From Gavia stellata (Eukaryota; Chordata; Aves; Gaviiformes; Gaviidae), in NCBI RefSeq assembly GCF_030936135.1, contig NC_082595.1, positions 113,166,334 through 113,230,333 on the forward strand: a stretch of 64,000 bases of DNA. Direction: 5' to 3'. Below the pieces are notes generated by a model. It made no database searches, was not told the origin of the DNA, and saw nothing but the letters and a program-made list of their open reading frames with translations. The position numbers and the translations under genes were made by a program. Of the stretch, positions 47,212-57,260 are shown piece after piece; the first letter of the stretch is position 1; the number at the start of each line of letters is the position of its first letter.

Positions 47212-47724
47212 GCTCGGCGGTGCCAAAAAGAGAGCTGAGGGGTTTTGTGGGGATTTCTCCGGGGTCAGGTGGGCGGAACTCTGCCGGGGAGCGGTGGTGG
47301 GGGTGTCCAAACGCCTCTTCCCGACCCGTTCAAGGGCCCCGGGCCGGGCAGGGCGGGCGCAGGCAGCCACGTCGGAGCCGTCGTGTCGGCAGCCGGACAC
47401 GGTGTTCCCCGCGGGGAAGTTCATTGCTTTGCCCGGCGCTGCCGAGTTCCCATCCCGGTTCGGAACACCACGGACACCCCCGGCTCCTCCGCGCATCGCC
47501 CGGCCCGGCCTCCGCTGCCCGCCCCCTTCCCGCTCCGCCCGCCGGTGAGGCCGCGGCCGATCGTGGCCGCGGACACGGGACCGGCCCATCCGTACTTCCC
47601 ACCTCCCAACGTGCCCATCGACAGCAGCCGGACCCCGCCTGCAGACACCGCACGCCCCACCCCTGCCAGCTTCCACAGTCACAGCCCGCCCCAGCCATCA
47701 GCTCTGTCTTTAACACCGCCGAGC
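47212..47724. repeat. spacer of convergent U1 pair, present as inverted copy at 52678-53722
   Basis: 513-bp spacer between the 3' ends of U1 copies 1 and 2. Its left half is nearly the reverse complement of 53451-53722, and its right half that of 52678-52867. The two spacers are thus inverted duplicates; the second is longer because it contains an LTR. Confidence 0.88.
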
Positions 47725-47888
47725 CAGGGGAGAGCGCGAACGCAGTCCCCCACTACCACAAATTATGCAGTCGAGTTTCCCGCATTTGGGGAAATCGCAG
47801 GGGTCAGCACACCCGGAGTGCAGGGGATGAGCCTCGCCCTGGGAAAACCACCTGCATGATCATGGTGTCTCCCCTGCCAGGTAAGTAT
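47725..47888 (-). ncRNA. U1 spliceosomal snRNA, copy 2
   Basis: Minus-strand, 164 nt, same RNA sequence as copy 1 by eye, including the changed loops in stem-loops I and II. The 3' box AAAGACAGA lies at 47703-47711 (reverse strand). Its 3' end faces copy 1. Confidence 0.96.
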
Positions 47889-47930
47889 GACTCACAACCG
47901 CGCCCGCACCACACCACGCACCCGCACACA

Positions 47931-48102
47931 CACACACAACACGGACACCGAACAACAACGCATCCGCCAAACACCACCACTCCGCCTCACGCGCTCCACC
48001 ATCTGCCGCCGCGCAGTCCCACGCACTCCCCCGCGCACACCCGTGGCGGCCGCCTCGTGGCGCCTTGGGCTCCCGTCATCCCACGCGGCGTCTGATCTGC
48101 AT
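47931..48102 (-). promoter_or_regulatory. U1 snRNA promoter, copy 2 (DSE and PSE)
   Basis: [21 protein letters not shown] on the minus strand at 47931-47948, exactly -60 to -43. Octamer ATGCAGAT at 48095-48102 (about -210), next to a GTCATCCC block. Confidence 0.85.
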
Positions 48103-48724
48103 GGACACGCCCCCAACCGCCCCGTCCCGCCCCTGCCGGCTCGCAGCGCCTCCGCCGGCCCCGGCGCCGGGCGGGGCGGGGCGGGGCGGGGCGGGGGCTC
48201 CGCTCCGTCTCCGGCACCGGCGACGGTCACTAACGGGCAGCGCCTTCGCTCCCGCCGCGCTGCTGCCGGGCGCTGCTGCCCCGCGCCCTCCCGCCAGCAG
48301 CCGGCACGGACCCAGAGCCGCTCCGCTCCGCTCCGCTCCGCGGGCACCGGGGCTCCGCGGGCACCGGGGCTCGTGCCACCGCGGCCGGAGGCCGGAACGG
48401 CGCCGCCGCAGAGCCCACCCCCCTCCCGCCGAAGCCGTGACGAGCAGCTCTGCGCAGTCCCGGCGGCGGGGCCGCCGCCGACGGGTCCCGGTGCCAAGGG
48501 CCCCCGCAGCCGGCGGGACGGTGCCCCCCGGCCCCCGCCGTGCGCGGAGAAGGGCTCGGGGCCGCACCCCGGGCTGTCCCCAGGCAAGCGGGAGACCAGC
48601 TGGGCCGCCCGGGACCTCCGCGCGGAGCTCGGGAGGAGGAGGAGGAGGAGGAGGAGGACGCGGCGCCCTCTCCGGAGGCGAGGTCGGGGTCACGGAGCCG
48701 TGCTCCGCACGTGTAGGGAGACAA
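48103..48724. other. GC-rich 5' flank of U1 copy 2
   Basis: No gene supported. It shares sequence with the flank of copy 5 (48140-48175 is the reverse complement of about 56358-56400). The CGGGCACCGGGGCTCGTG region at about 48350 recurs at about 55217. It ends at the CR1 start. Confidence 0.6.
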
Positions 48725-50525
48725 CGGAGAAGGCCACAGCTCAGCCGGAGGTGACGCTGCCCGGTGCCGCGTCGGGCAAGAAAGGCTTCTTCAAGCACGG
48801 TCACAGCAAGAGGAGGTCTAAGGGAAACACTGGACCGACGCTTGTTGAGGGTGGACCTCTGACAAATAGGGACGCAGAAAGGGCGGAGGCTTTCGAAGCT
48901 TTTTGCGCCTCAGTCTTTAAGAATCCCGGCAGACCTTGGCCTGCCCGGTCCTCGGAGTCGGAGGACCGGGGCTGCGGGAGCGGTGACTTTCCGTTTGCGG
49001 GGACTGAAATTGTCCGGGACCGCCTGTATCGGCTGCGTGTCCGTAAGTCCGCGGGGCCCAGGGGATTCACCCCCCGGGTGCCGAAGGAGCTGGCGGATGT
49101 TAGGGCAGGACCCCTCTCGATCGCCTACCAAAGGTCTTGGGACTCTGGGCAGGTCCCTGCTGACTGGAAGCCAGGGTTATTCCAGGTGACAAGAAGGGCC
49201 TGAGGGAAGACCCAGGAAACTACAGACCTGTGAGTCTGACCTCAGCGCCTGGAAAAACGATGGAGAAGGTCATCCTGGCTGCTGTTGAAAGGCATCTAAA
49301 GATGCACAGTCAACATGGGGTCATGAAGGGAAAGTCCCGTTTAACTAATGTGATATCCTTCCACGATAAGGTCACCCGCTCAGTGGATGAAGGGAAGGCG
49401 GTGGATGTGGGGTTTCTGGATTTCAGTAAGGCTTTTGGTGCTGTCCCTCACAGCATCCTTCCGGACAAGTCGGCCAGTTGTGGGACGAGCAGGTTGACGG
49501 GGCGCTGGGTGAAGAACCGGCTGGAGGGCAGGGCTCAAAGGGCTGCAGTGAACGGGGCTACATCTGGCTGGCGACCGGGCAGCAGCAGCGTGCCTCAGGG
49601 CTCCATCCTAGGGCCAGTGCTGTTCAGTATATTATCAACGATCTGGATGCGGGACTGGAATGCCCCATTGGCAAGCTTGCCGACGGTACCAAACTGGGAG
49701 GTGCTGTTGACTCTCTTGAGGGACAAGAGGCTTTGCAGAGGGATCTAGATAGATTGGAGCACTGGGCAATCATCAACAGCATGACATTGCACAAGACCAA
49801 ATGCCGGATTCGGCACCTGGCAGGGAGTAACACCGGCCACATGTCCAAACTGGGAAGGAGTGGCTGGAGAGCAGCCCTGCAGAAAGGGACCTGGGGGTGC
49901 TGGTCGGCAGCAGGCTCCGTAGGAGTCAGCAGGGAGCCCTGGCAGCCGAGGGGGCAAAGCCCATCCTGGGGTGCGTCAAACACAGCACGACCAGCCGGTC
50001 AAGAGAGGGGATTCTCCCGCTGTATTTGCCCTTGGTGCGGCCTCACCTCGAGTCCTGTGCGCGGTTCTGGGCCCCACAATTTAGGAAGGATGTGAAGGTC
50101 CTCGAATGCCTCCAGAGGAGGGCAACAGAGCTGGTGACAGGGCTGGAAGGCATGTCCTCTGCGGAGCAGCTGAGGACTCTGGGCTTGGAGAGAAGGAGGC
50201 CGAGGGGCAACCTCATTGCTCTCTGCAGCTTCCTGAGGAGGGGACGTGGAGAGGGAGGTGCTGAGCTCTTCTCCCGGGGATCCAGGGACAGCGCGCGTGG
50301 GAATGGTTCGAAGCTGTGCCAGGGGAGGTTCAGACCGGACATGAGGAAGCATCTCTTTACCGAGAGGGCGGTCAAACCCTGGAACAGGCCTCCTGGAGAG
50401 ACGGTCGATGCCCCAAGCCTGCCAGGGTTTAAGAGGCATTTGGACAATGCCCGTAATACCGTGCTTTAACTTGTGGTCAGCCCTGAAGTGGTCAGGCAGG
50501 TGGACCAGGTGATCATTGTAGGTCC
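48725..50525 (+). mobile_element. CR1 LINE between U1 copies 2 and 3
   Basis: Longer CR1 remnant. It begins within the frame region upstream of the reverse transcriptase (DAERAEAFEAFCASVFKN), then SWDSGQVPADWK, SQHGVMKGKSRLTNVISFHD and VDVGFLDFSKAFGAVPHSIL, then GWRPGSSSVPQGSILGPVL of the polymerase. It continues to a CR1 3' end (GTAGGTCCCTTCCAGCTGAA) and a CCCTA microsatellite. Several frameshifts and the lost YADD-type motif show that it is dead. Confidence 0.93.
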
Positions 50526-50620
50526 CTTCCAGCTGAACTACCCTACCCTACCCTACCCTACCCTACCCTGCCCTATCCTATCCTATCCTATCCTATCCTA
50601 TCCTATCCTATCCTACTAAA
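50526..50620. repeat. CCCTA / TCCTA microsatellite at CR1 3' end
   Basis: Pentamer repeat CCCTA then TCCTA, directly after the CR1 tail. CCCTA units also occur at 51101-51121, beyond an unclassified insert, so the array appears split. Confidence 0.85.
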
Positions 50621-51100
50621 GGTGAAATTCTAATTGTAACTGCTCAGCAGTTGTCATTTGTGACCGAGGAATGATCTGGCATGGAGGGCAAGACGACCCA
50701 GGTACAAGAAGGGTTTGGAGTGGTTGGAAGCAGGAGTGCCAGAGACAGAAGGACTCCTTGCAAGGGAGTGAAGTTTCCCTCGGTGATGAGATAAGAAACA
50801 GCCTCAGCACTGTCTTGTAGCCATCCTGGAAAGGGAGCACTCAGGGGCCACCCTTGGGCAGCAGAGCTGGGCTGGGGGATGGACCCACGGCCGGGCTGAG
50901 GTGCCCCGTGCAGTCACTCTCGGATGGGTGCTGGTGCACGTGGATATAAGGAATCTGCTTGTGACACATCTTTGCAGACTCCATGTAGAACCACGTGTTG
51001 CAGTAGGGCTCTGCCCAATGCGTTGTTCATTAAATTTTCCTTTTATGTTTAAGCACAAATGTGTGTTTAATTCGCCTCGAGGGGTGCTATAAAAACTCCC
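50621..51100. mobile_element. unclassified insert in the CR1 terminal microsatellite
   Basis: About 480 bases of AT-richer sequence bounded on both sides by CCTA-type pentamers. It contains TATAAG at 50945-50950 and ATTAAA at 51029-51034, about 80 bases apart, a spacing seen between the promoter and poly(A) signal of LTRs. No clear TG...CA ends or coding frame were found, so LTR identity is only a suggestion. Confidence 0.4.
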
Positions 51101-51121
51101 TAACCCTACCCTACCCTACCC

Positions 51122-52290
51122 GGTTATTCCTGAGCGGGACGGCACACGGTGTGCCACACCCCTGGGGTCGGCTGTCCCGGCCGGGTCCCCTCCAGCCCCT
51201 TGCCCACCCCAGCCGCTGCCCGGGGATGCAGAGGATGCCCTGGTGCGGTGCCGGCACCACCGCTCAGCAGCCGCCGAAGCGCGGGGCGTCACCAGCCCTG
51301 TGCCAGCTACGTGCAGGGCAGAGCGCGGCACCGCCGGGGCTGCTGTGCCGAAAGGTGACTCCATCCCGGCTGAGCCGGGCACGCGATCAGCTGCGTCTTG
51401 AGATGCGCCGACACTTCACTGGCGTGGGCGTTGGCTCGGTGGCTTCGCTAGAGCTCTCCCTTGCTCTCCTCCGCTCCGGATTGACGTTGGGAATAGGGAA
51501 ATAAGCGGCGATGGGCGCAGAAGAGGCCTCTGGAGCAAAGCAATCCCGCAGCGCAGCCGCCACCCTCCCTGCTGGGGTGGGCCCCGCGGGGTGCGGGAGC
51601 GGGACGGCTGTGCCGGCCGCCCCCAGAGCTGTGTGCCGGCGGTGGGGAGAGCTGCACATGGCCGGGGGGGTCCGGGTGTCGTCTCAGCCCCTTCCCCTGC
51701 CCCGACCCCACCCCACCGGAGCACCCCATCACGGCCGCCTCGAGCGCTTCGGTCCAGGGCGGGGGGGTCCTGCAGGAGGGCACCGAACCCGTCCCCGTCC
51801 CGTCCCCGTGCCCGGATCGCCGTCCTGGTCAAGGGCAGAGGCTTTCGAGGAGCCTGGAAGGGGCGCAGCCCCCGGGGAGGAAGCGGGAAGCAGTCCTCTC
51901 CCTCGGCGGGCGAGGGACGTGTCCGAGCGGCCCCGGGCCCGGGCCCGGCGGCGGCACGGCCGGCCGGAGCGGCTGACCCCGCGCTGTCCCGGCCAGCCCC
52001 GGAGGTGCCGGCGGAGCCGGGGCAGGAGCCGCAGGACGGACGTCCCCCCCGGCCCCGCGGCGCGGGGAGCGACGCTCCTTCCCCGCGCCGCCCTCTCCTC
52101 GGCCCCGCGGGCGCTGCCGCTCGGCTCCGCCGGCCGTGAAGCTCCGGGCACGGCGGCCGCGCCGCGGCAGCGGCGCACGTCCCGTCTCTCTGCCGGTGCC
52201 GCCGGACCGGAGCAGCCGAACCGCGCCCGGAGCCGCCGGGCCGGGCTGTCGGCGGGGCCCGCGGCGGGGCGGGGCCGCGGGGAGCGGGGC
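51122..52290. other. GC-rich sequence between insert and U1 copy 3
   Basis: About 1.2 kb with no supported gene. It becomes progressively more CpG-rich toward the U1 promoter. Open frames on both strands are composition driven. Confidence 0.5.
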
Positions 52291-52296
52291 GGGGCC

Positions 52297-52471
52297 ATGC
52301 AGATCGCGCACCGCGCGGGGTGACGGGACAACCAGCGCCGCGCCGCGACGCGCGGCCACGGGCGTGCGCGAGTGCTACGTGGGCGCTGCGTGGTGGAAGA
52401 GTGGGGATCGGGATGTGGGTTCGGCGCGGGCGGGGACGCGGCGTTTGTGTTCGGTGTCCGTGTTGTGTGTG
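52297..52471 (+). promoter_or_regulatory. U1 snRNA promoter, copy 3 (DSE and PSE)
   Basis: Octamer ATGCAGAT at 52297-52304 (-217), followed by a GGGGTGACGGG block. [21 protein letters not shown] at 52454-52471, exactly -60 to -43. Confidence 0.85.
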
Positions 52472-52513
52472 TGTGCGCGGGTGCGTGGTGTGGTGCGGGG
52501 GCGGTTGTGAGTC

Positions 52514-52677
52514 ATACTTACCTGGCAGGGGAGACACCATGATCATGCAGGTGGTTTTCCCAGGGCGAGGCTCATCCCCTGCACTCCGGGTGTGCTGACC
52601 CCTGCGATTTCCCCAAATGCGGGAAACTCGACTGCATAATTTGTGGTAGTGGGGGACTGCGTTCGCGCTCTCCCCTG
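52514..52677 (+). ncRNA. U1 spliceosomal snRNA, copy 3
   Basis: 164 nt with the same sequence as copy 1 by eye, including both altered loops. The 3' box AAAGACAGA is at 52691-52699. It converges with copy 4 across a spacer interrupted by a solo LTR. Confidence 0.96.
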
Positions 52678-52867
52678 GCTCGGTGGTGCCAAAGACAGAG
52701 CTGATTGGTGGTTTTTTTGGGGCGGGACCCATAGCTGCGGCACTCCTCAAGTGTGTGGGGCGGGGAAGGGCCGGTCCCGGGTTCGCGGGTCCGGTCGGCC
52801 GCGGCCCCGCGGGCGGGCGGAGCGGGAAGGGGGCGGGCAGCGGAGGTCGGGCCGGGCGATGCGCGGA

Positions 52868-53450
52868 CGTCCTGGTTTTGCCTGGGAGAGAGTTGACTTT
52901 CTTCAGAGCAGCTCGTGTGGGGCTGCGTTTTGGGTTTGTGCTGGAAACAGTGCTGATGCACGGGGATGTTTTGGTTACTGCCGAGCAGGGCTCACACAGA
53001 GCCTTTTCTGCTCCTCACACCGCCCCACCAGTGAGCGGGCTGGGGGTGCACAAGGCGTTGGGAGGGGACACAGCCGGGACAGCTGACCCCGACTGACCAA
53101 AGGGACATTCCAGACCATATGACGTCATGCTCAGCATACAAAGCCGGGGGAGGAAGAAGGAAGGGGGGGACATTCGGAGTGATGGCGTTTGTCTTCCCAA
53201 GTAACCGTTACGCGTGACGGAGCCCTGCTTTCCTGGGGATGGCTGAGCACCTGCCTGCCGACGGGAAGTGAAGGAATTCCTCGTTTTGCTTTGCTTGCGA
53301 GCGCGGCTTTTGCTTCACCTATTGACCTGTCTCTATCTCAGCCCATGAGCTTTCTCACTTCTACTCTTCCGGTTCTCTCCCCCATCCCACCGGGGCAGTG
53401 AGCGAGCGGCTGTGTGGGGCTTAGTTGCCGGCGGGGACTAAACCACGACA
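52868..53450 (+). mobile_element. solo LTR of an ERVL-like endogenous retrovirus
   Basis: 583 bp, starting CGTCCTGGTTTTGCCTGGGA (consensus start TGTCC, first base changed) and ending CCACGACA. It is flanked by a 5-bp duplication GCGGA at 52863-52867 and 53451-53455. It contains a CRE (ATGACGTCAT) near 53119 upstream of a TACAAAG motif. The related spacer at 47212-47724 is the unoccupied site with one GCGGA. No internal retroviral sequence remains. Confidence 0.87.
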
Positions 53451-53722
53451 GCGGAGGAGCCGGGGGTGTCCGTGGTGTTCCGAACCGCGATGGGAACTCG
53501 GCAGCGCCGGGCAAAACAATGAACTTCCCCGCGGGGAACACCGTGTCCGGCTGCCGACGCGACGGCTCCGGCGTGGCTGCCTGCGCCCGCCCTGCGGCCC
53601 TTGAACGGGTCGGGAAGAGGCGACCGGACACCCCCACCACCACCCCCCGGCCCAGTTCCGCCCACCGGACCCCACAGAAGTCCCCACAAACCACTTCAGC
53701 TCTGTCTTTGGCACCACCAAGC

Positions 53723-53886
53723 CAGGGGAGAGCGCGAACGCAGTCCCCCACTACCACAAATTATGCAGTCGAGTTTCCCGCATTTGGGGAAATCGCAGGG
53801 GTCAGCACACCCGGAGTGCAGGGGATGAGCCTCGCCCTGGGAAAACCACCTGCATGATCATGGTGTCTCCCCTGCCAGGTAAGTAT
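53723..53886 (-). ncRNA. U1 spliceosomal snRNA, copy 4
   Basis: Minus-strand, 164 nt, sequence as copy 1 by eye, with the same altered loops. The 3' box AAAGACAGA is at 53701-53709 (reverse strand). It is convergent with copy 3. Confidence 0.96.
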
Positions 53887-53928
53887 GACTTACAACCGCC
53901 CCCGCACCACACCACGCACCCGCACACA

Positions 53929-54104
53929 CACACACAACACGGACACCGAACACAAACGCCGCGTCCCCGCCGCGCCGAACCCACATCCCGATCCCCACTC
54001 CTTCCACCACGCAGCGCCCACGTAGCACTCGCGCACGCCCGTGGCCGCGCGTCGCGTCGCGGCGCGTGGTTGTCCCGTCACCCCGCGCGGTGCGCGATCT
54101 GCAT
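53929..54104 (-). promoter_or_regulatory. U1 snRNA promoter, copy 4 (DSE and PSE)
   Basis: [21 protein letters not shown] on the minus strand at 53929-53946, exactly -60 to -43. Octamer ATGCAGAT at 54097-54104 (about -215), beside a GTCACCCC block. Confidence 0.85.
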
Positions 54105-56421
54105 GGCCACGCCCCGCTCCCCACCGCCCCGCCCCTGGCCGCCCGGCCCGCAGCGGCGCCGTCTGCAGAGCGGCGCCGTCTGCAGGGCCCCGCCCCCGCG
54201 GCCCCGCCCCGCCGCTCCCCTCCGGCCCCGCCCGGGACGGCCCCGCCCGCGCCCGCGCGGCTCCTGGGCCCGGCCGGGAGCGGCACCCGGGGCCGGGCTG
54301 GGGCCGGGACCCGGCGCCCGGCAGCCGTCGGCCTCCCGCGGGGGCGGACGGGGAGGCTCCGGCCGCTGCCGTCGCGCCTCCATGTGGCGCTTCGGGACGC
54401 GGCTCAGCGGTGCGCGCGGCGGCGGCGGCTCTACGCTTGCGCTCGAGGACCTTAACGGTCTTTCCCAGCCTCGGCGGCTCCCTCGTGCTGCGCTCCCGCT
54501 TTCCAGATAGCTCGCGCCCTCGCTCGGTCGACCTTGCCGACTCGCTGAGGCCCCGGCGTCCCGCTGGCTCATCCTTTCTAGCTGCGGAGGCCCGAAGAGG
54601 CCTGGGAAGGGTTCCCCGGTTTCCTTCCCCAGCAGCCCGCGGAGGCGCGGAGACTCGCGCCGTCTTTCTCTCAAAGTCGAGAGCTACGGCAGAAGGGCCG
54701 CCGACGCCCTGGGAGCTCAGGATCCGGCGCTGCGGGGCCCTGCTGTCCCGCCGCCCGTTCCTGCTGCTGGGCTTCCTAATCACTTACGGTCGTCAGCCCC
54801 AGCCCTTCCGCCCCTTCTCTTCTCCTCTTCCTCCCCATCCCCTGACGCGCTCGGCGTCAGCCCTCCGGCCTCCACTTGCGCCATCCCGGCCTCGTTCCAG
54901 CCTCTCACATCCCGGTTCGCTTCAATGTCATGTCACCTGAACCCTCACAGACACGACCACCAGCGTTACGAAGCCCGACTAGACCTCGGTGCTGTCCCAA
55001 GACTTTTCTTACCCGTCTTCCCACGCCTGGGACCCAGCCCCGCTGGTCAAAAGTCTTTTCTCCGGATACTTCATGCAGTAGCTGAAGTTCACCTCGAATT
55101 TTATGTACGGCCCTTTCTATTCTCTGACCTCGCTCTGCACGCGTACAGCAAGCGCTGTTGTCCCGCACGCCTCCAGCCCACGAGCAGCCGGCACGGCCCT
55201 GAGAGCGGCTCCGGTCTGCGGGCACCGGGGCTCGTGTCCCCGCGGACGGGAGGCCGGAACGGCGTCACCCGCAGCACCCAGCCCCCTCCCACGGCAGGAG
55301 GGTGGCTCACGCAGGCGGGGGAAGCAGCGTGCGTGGGGCGTTCGCCACTTGTTTCTTCGGTTACGGTTTAATCGGGCGGTGGGCGTGTGCAACCTGAGCA
55401 GGGACGTTGTTGGCTCCAGAGGCACCGGGGAGAAAACCCCGAGAGCCCCAGCACCTGCCTGTGGCGGGGCGAGGTTTAGGAGCCCGACCGGCAATGCCCG
55501 GACAGCGGGAGAGGGATTGGAGGGCGGGTTTGCCTTGGCCGAGGGAGCGCCAGGGCCCGTGCGGTTCCAGGCACGGATCGCTGGAGCTGCTGGGTCTGGG
55601 GTGCCGCCGGTGCCGGCGTTTACCAGCCCCTCGCCATCCCCACGGAGGGCGCACGGGCGCTTTCACGGCACCGCGTGCTCGTGGGCTGGCTCCTCCGCGG
55701 GCGTCCGCTCTCGCCGTGCTGCTGTCGGCGCCCAGAGCCCCCCGCTCCCGGCACCGGGCGTCAGCGGGCTGCCAAGGCTTTTGTCCACGGGCCTCGTAGG
55801 TGCCATCGTGTTGACCCGTACGGGCGCCCAGTACAAACCGGTGCCACCCAGTGGGGTCCTGCCCGGCTAACGGGGCCCAGCCCAACGTCCGGGCCCGGGG
55901 CCTCTGCCCCGGCTGAGGGCCGCGGCTCCGGCTTTCCCCTTTGCGGCTCCGGCCGTCAGCGGAGCTGAGCCCGTGTCCCGGAGCCGCACCCGCGCCCCCC
56001 GGCCACCCCCGGCCACCCAGCCCCGGGCACGGCCGGGCCCCCCCGGCTCCCCGCCAGAGGACCGGGCCCCGGGCGGTCACAGAGGCCGCCCCGGCCCCGG
56101 CGCCGCCCCACGGGTCCCCTCCCGCCGCTGGCCCCGCCGTGGCCGCGCTCTGCCGGCGCTGCGGCTCCAGCGCGGTCCCGCTCGGCTCTGAGAGATGAAG
56201 CCCCGGTGCGGTGGCGGTCCCGGTGGCGGTGGCGGTCCCGGTGGCGGTGGCGGTGGCGGTGCGGGCAGGCGGGGGACCCGCCGGGGCGTCTCGGGTGGGC
56301 GGGGCGGGGCCGCCAGGGGCGGGGCCGCTGCGGGAGGGGGCGTGGCCACGGAGATGGCGCCGGGGCCGGCGGAGGCGCTGCGAGCCGGCAGGGGCGGGGC
56401 GGGGCCAGTGAGGGCGTGTCC
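54105..56421. other. sequence between U1 copies 4 and 5
   Basis: No gene is supported. About 54400-55160 is less GC-rich and not recognisably repetitive. About 55170-55290 is similar to 48290-48430, the flank of copy 2. 56200-56270 holds a GGTGGCGGTCCC repeat. No sixth U1 sequence was found. Confidence 0.55.
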
Positions 56422-56595
56422 ATGCAGATGTAGCACCGCGTGGGATGACGGGAGCCCAACGCGCCACGACGGTGCCGGCCACGGGTGTGCGCGGGGGCTG
56501 CGTGGGTCTTCGTGGCGGCAGATGGTGAGGCGCGTGAGGCGGAGTGGTGGTGTTTGGCGCGTGGGCGTTTGTGTTCGGTGTCCGTGTTGTGTGTG
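56422..56595 (+). promoter_or_regulatory. U1 snRNA promoter, copy 5 (DSE and PSE)
   Basis: Octamer ATGCAGAT at 56422-56429 (-216), followed by [34 protein letters not shown] at 56578-56595, exactly -60 to -43. Confidence 0.85.
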
Positions 56596-56637
56596 TGTGT
56601 GCGGGTGCGTGGTGTGGTGCGGTCGCGGTTGTGCGTC

Positions 56638-56801
56638 ATACTTACCTGGCAGGGGAGACACCATGATCATGCAGGTGGTTTTCTCAGGGCGAGGCTCATC
56701 CCCTGCACTCCGGGTGTGCTGACCCCTGCGATTTCCCCAAATGCGGGAAACTCGACTGCATAATTTGTGGTAGTGGGGGACTGCGTTCGCGCTCTCCCCT
56801 G
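56638..56801 (+). ncRNA. U1 spliceosomal snRNA, copy 5
   Basis: 164 nt; same altered loops as the others plus one private change, C to T at RNA position 47 (GTTTTCTCAG instead of GTTTTCCCAG). That probably turns a G-C pair at the base of stem-loop I into G-U. The 3' box-like AAAAAGCAGA is at 56814-56823. Its 3' flank differs from those of copies 1-4. It points toward CAD. Confidence 0.95.
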
Positions 56802-57099
56802 TCTATTTTGTACAAAAAGCAGATGGTTACTTTCCGTGGTGTCATTTCCGTGCGTGTTTCAATCCACTGTCCACCACGGCTGTTTTCGGGCTGCCCTGTG
56901 CCATGCCGGTGCCGCGGTCTTGCGCGCCGCTGTGGTCTCGGTCTTCAGGGGCCTCTCCTGCCCGCACCCCGCCGTTTCCCCGCGGCCCCGCGATCGGGCC
57001 CCGGGCCGCTGCAGGTGGTGGAGCCCCCGCTCGGCGCTGCTACGCGGCGCCCCCGCCCGCCGGGCGCACGGTAAACCAGGTGCCGCGGCCGGGCCGCCG

Positions 57100-57260
57100 C
57101 GTGCTGCCCCGCCCCGCCCCGCCCCGCCCCGCCCCGCCGCGGGGGCCGTCCTGGCCCGGCCCCGCCCCGGATCCTGCTGCCGCCGCCGCCGCCGTGCACG
57201 CGTCTCACTCGGTCGCCGCCGCTGCCGCCGCGGAGCCGCCGGAGTGCACGTGGAGCCGCC
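57100..57260 (+). promoter_or_regulatory. CAD: CAD promoter: GC boxes and E-box
   Basis: Six overlapping CCGCCCC boxes at about 57107-57138 and another near 57161, no TATA box, and a CACGTG E-box at 57247-57252, just 8 bases before the ATG. Mammalian CAD is TATA-less, Sp1-dependent and regulated by Myc through a CACGTG near the start site, so the arrangement is conserved. Confidence 0.75.

Noticed and set aside
51101-51121. Interstitial telomere repeat
   Set aside because: Units are CCCTA with a single CCCTAA, continuing the CR1-associated pentamer array, not TTAGGG hexamers.
53890-54783. Minus-strand 297-codon frame next to U1 copy 4
   Set aside because: It spans the U1 promoter and octamer, has no recognisable family and its Arg/Ala/Gly composition is that expected of GC-rich DNA.
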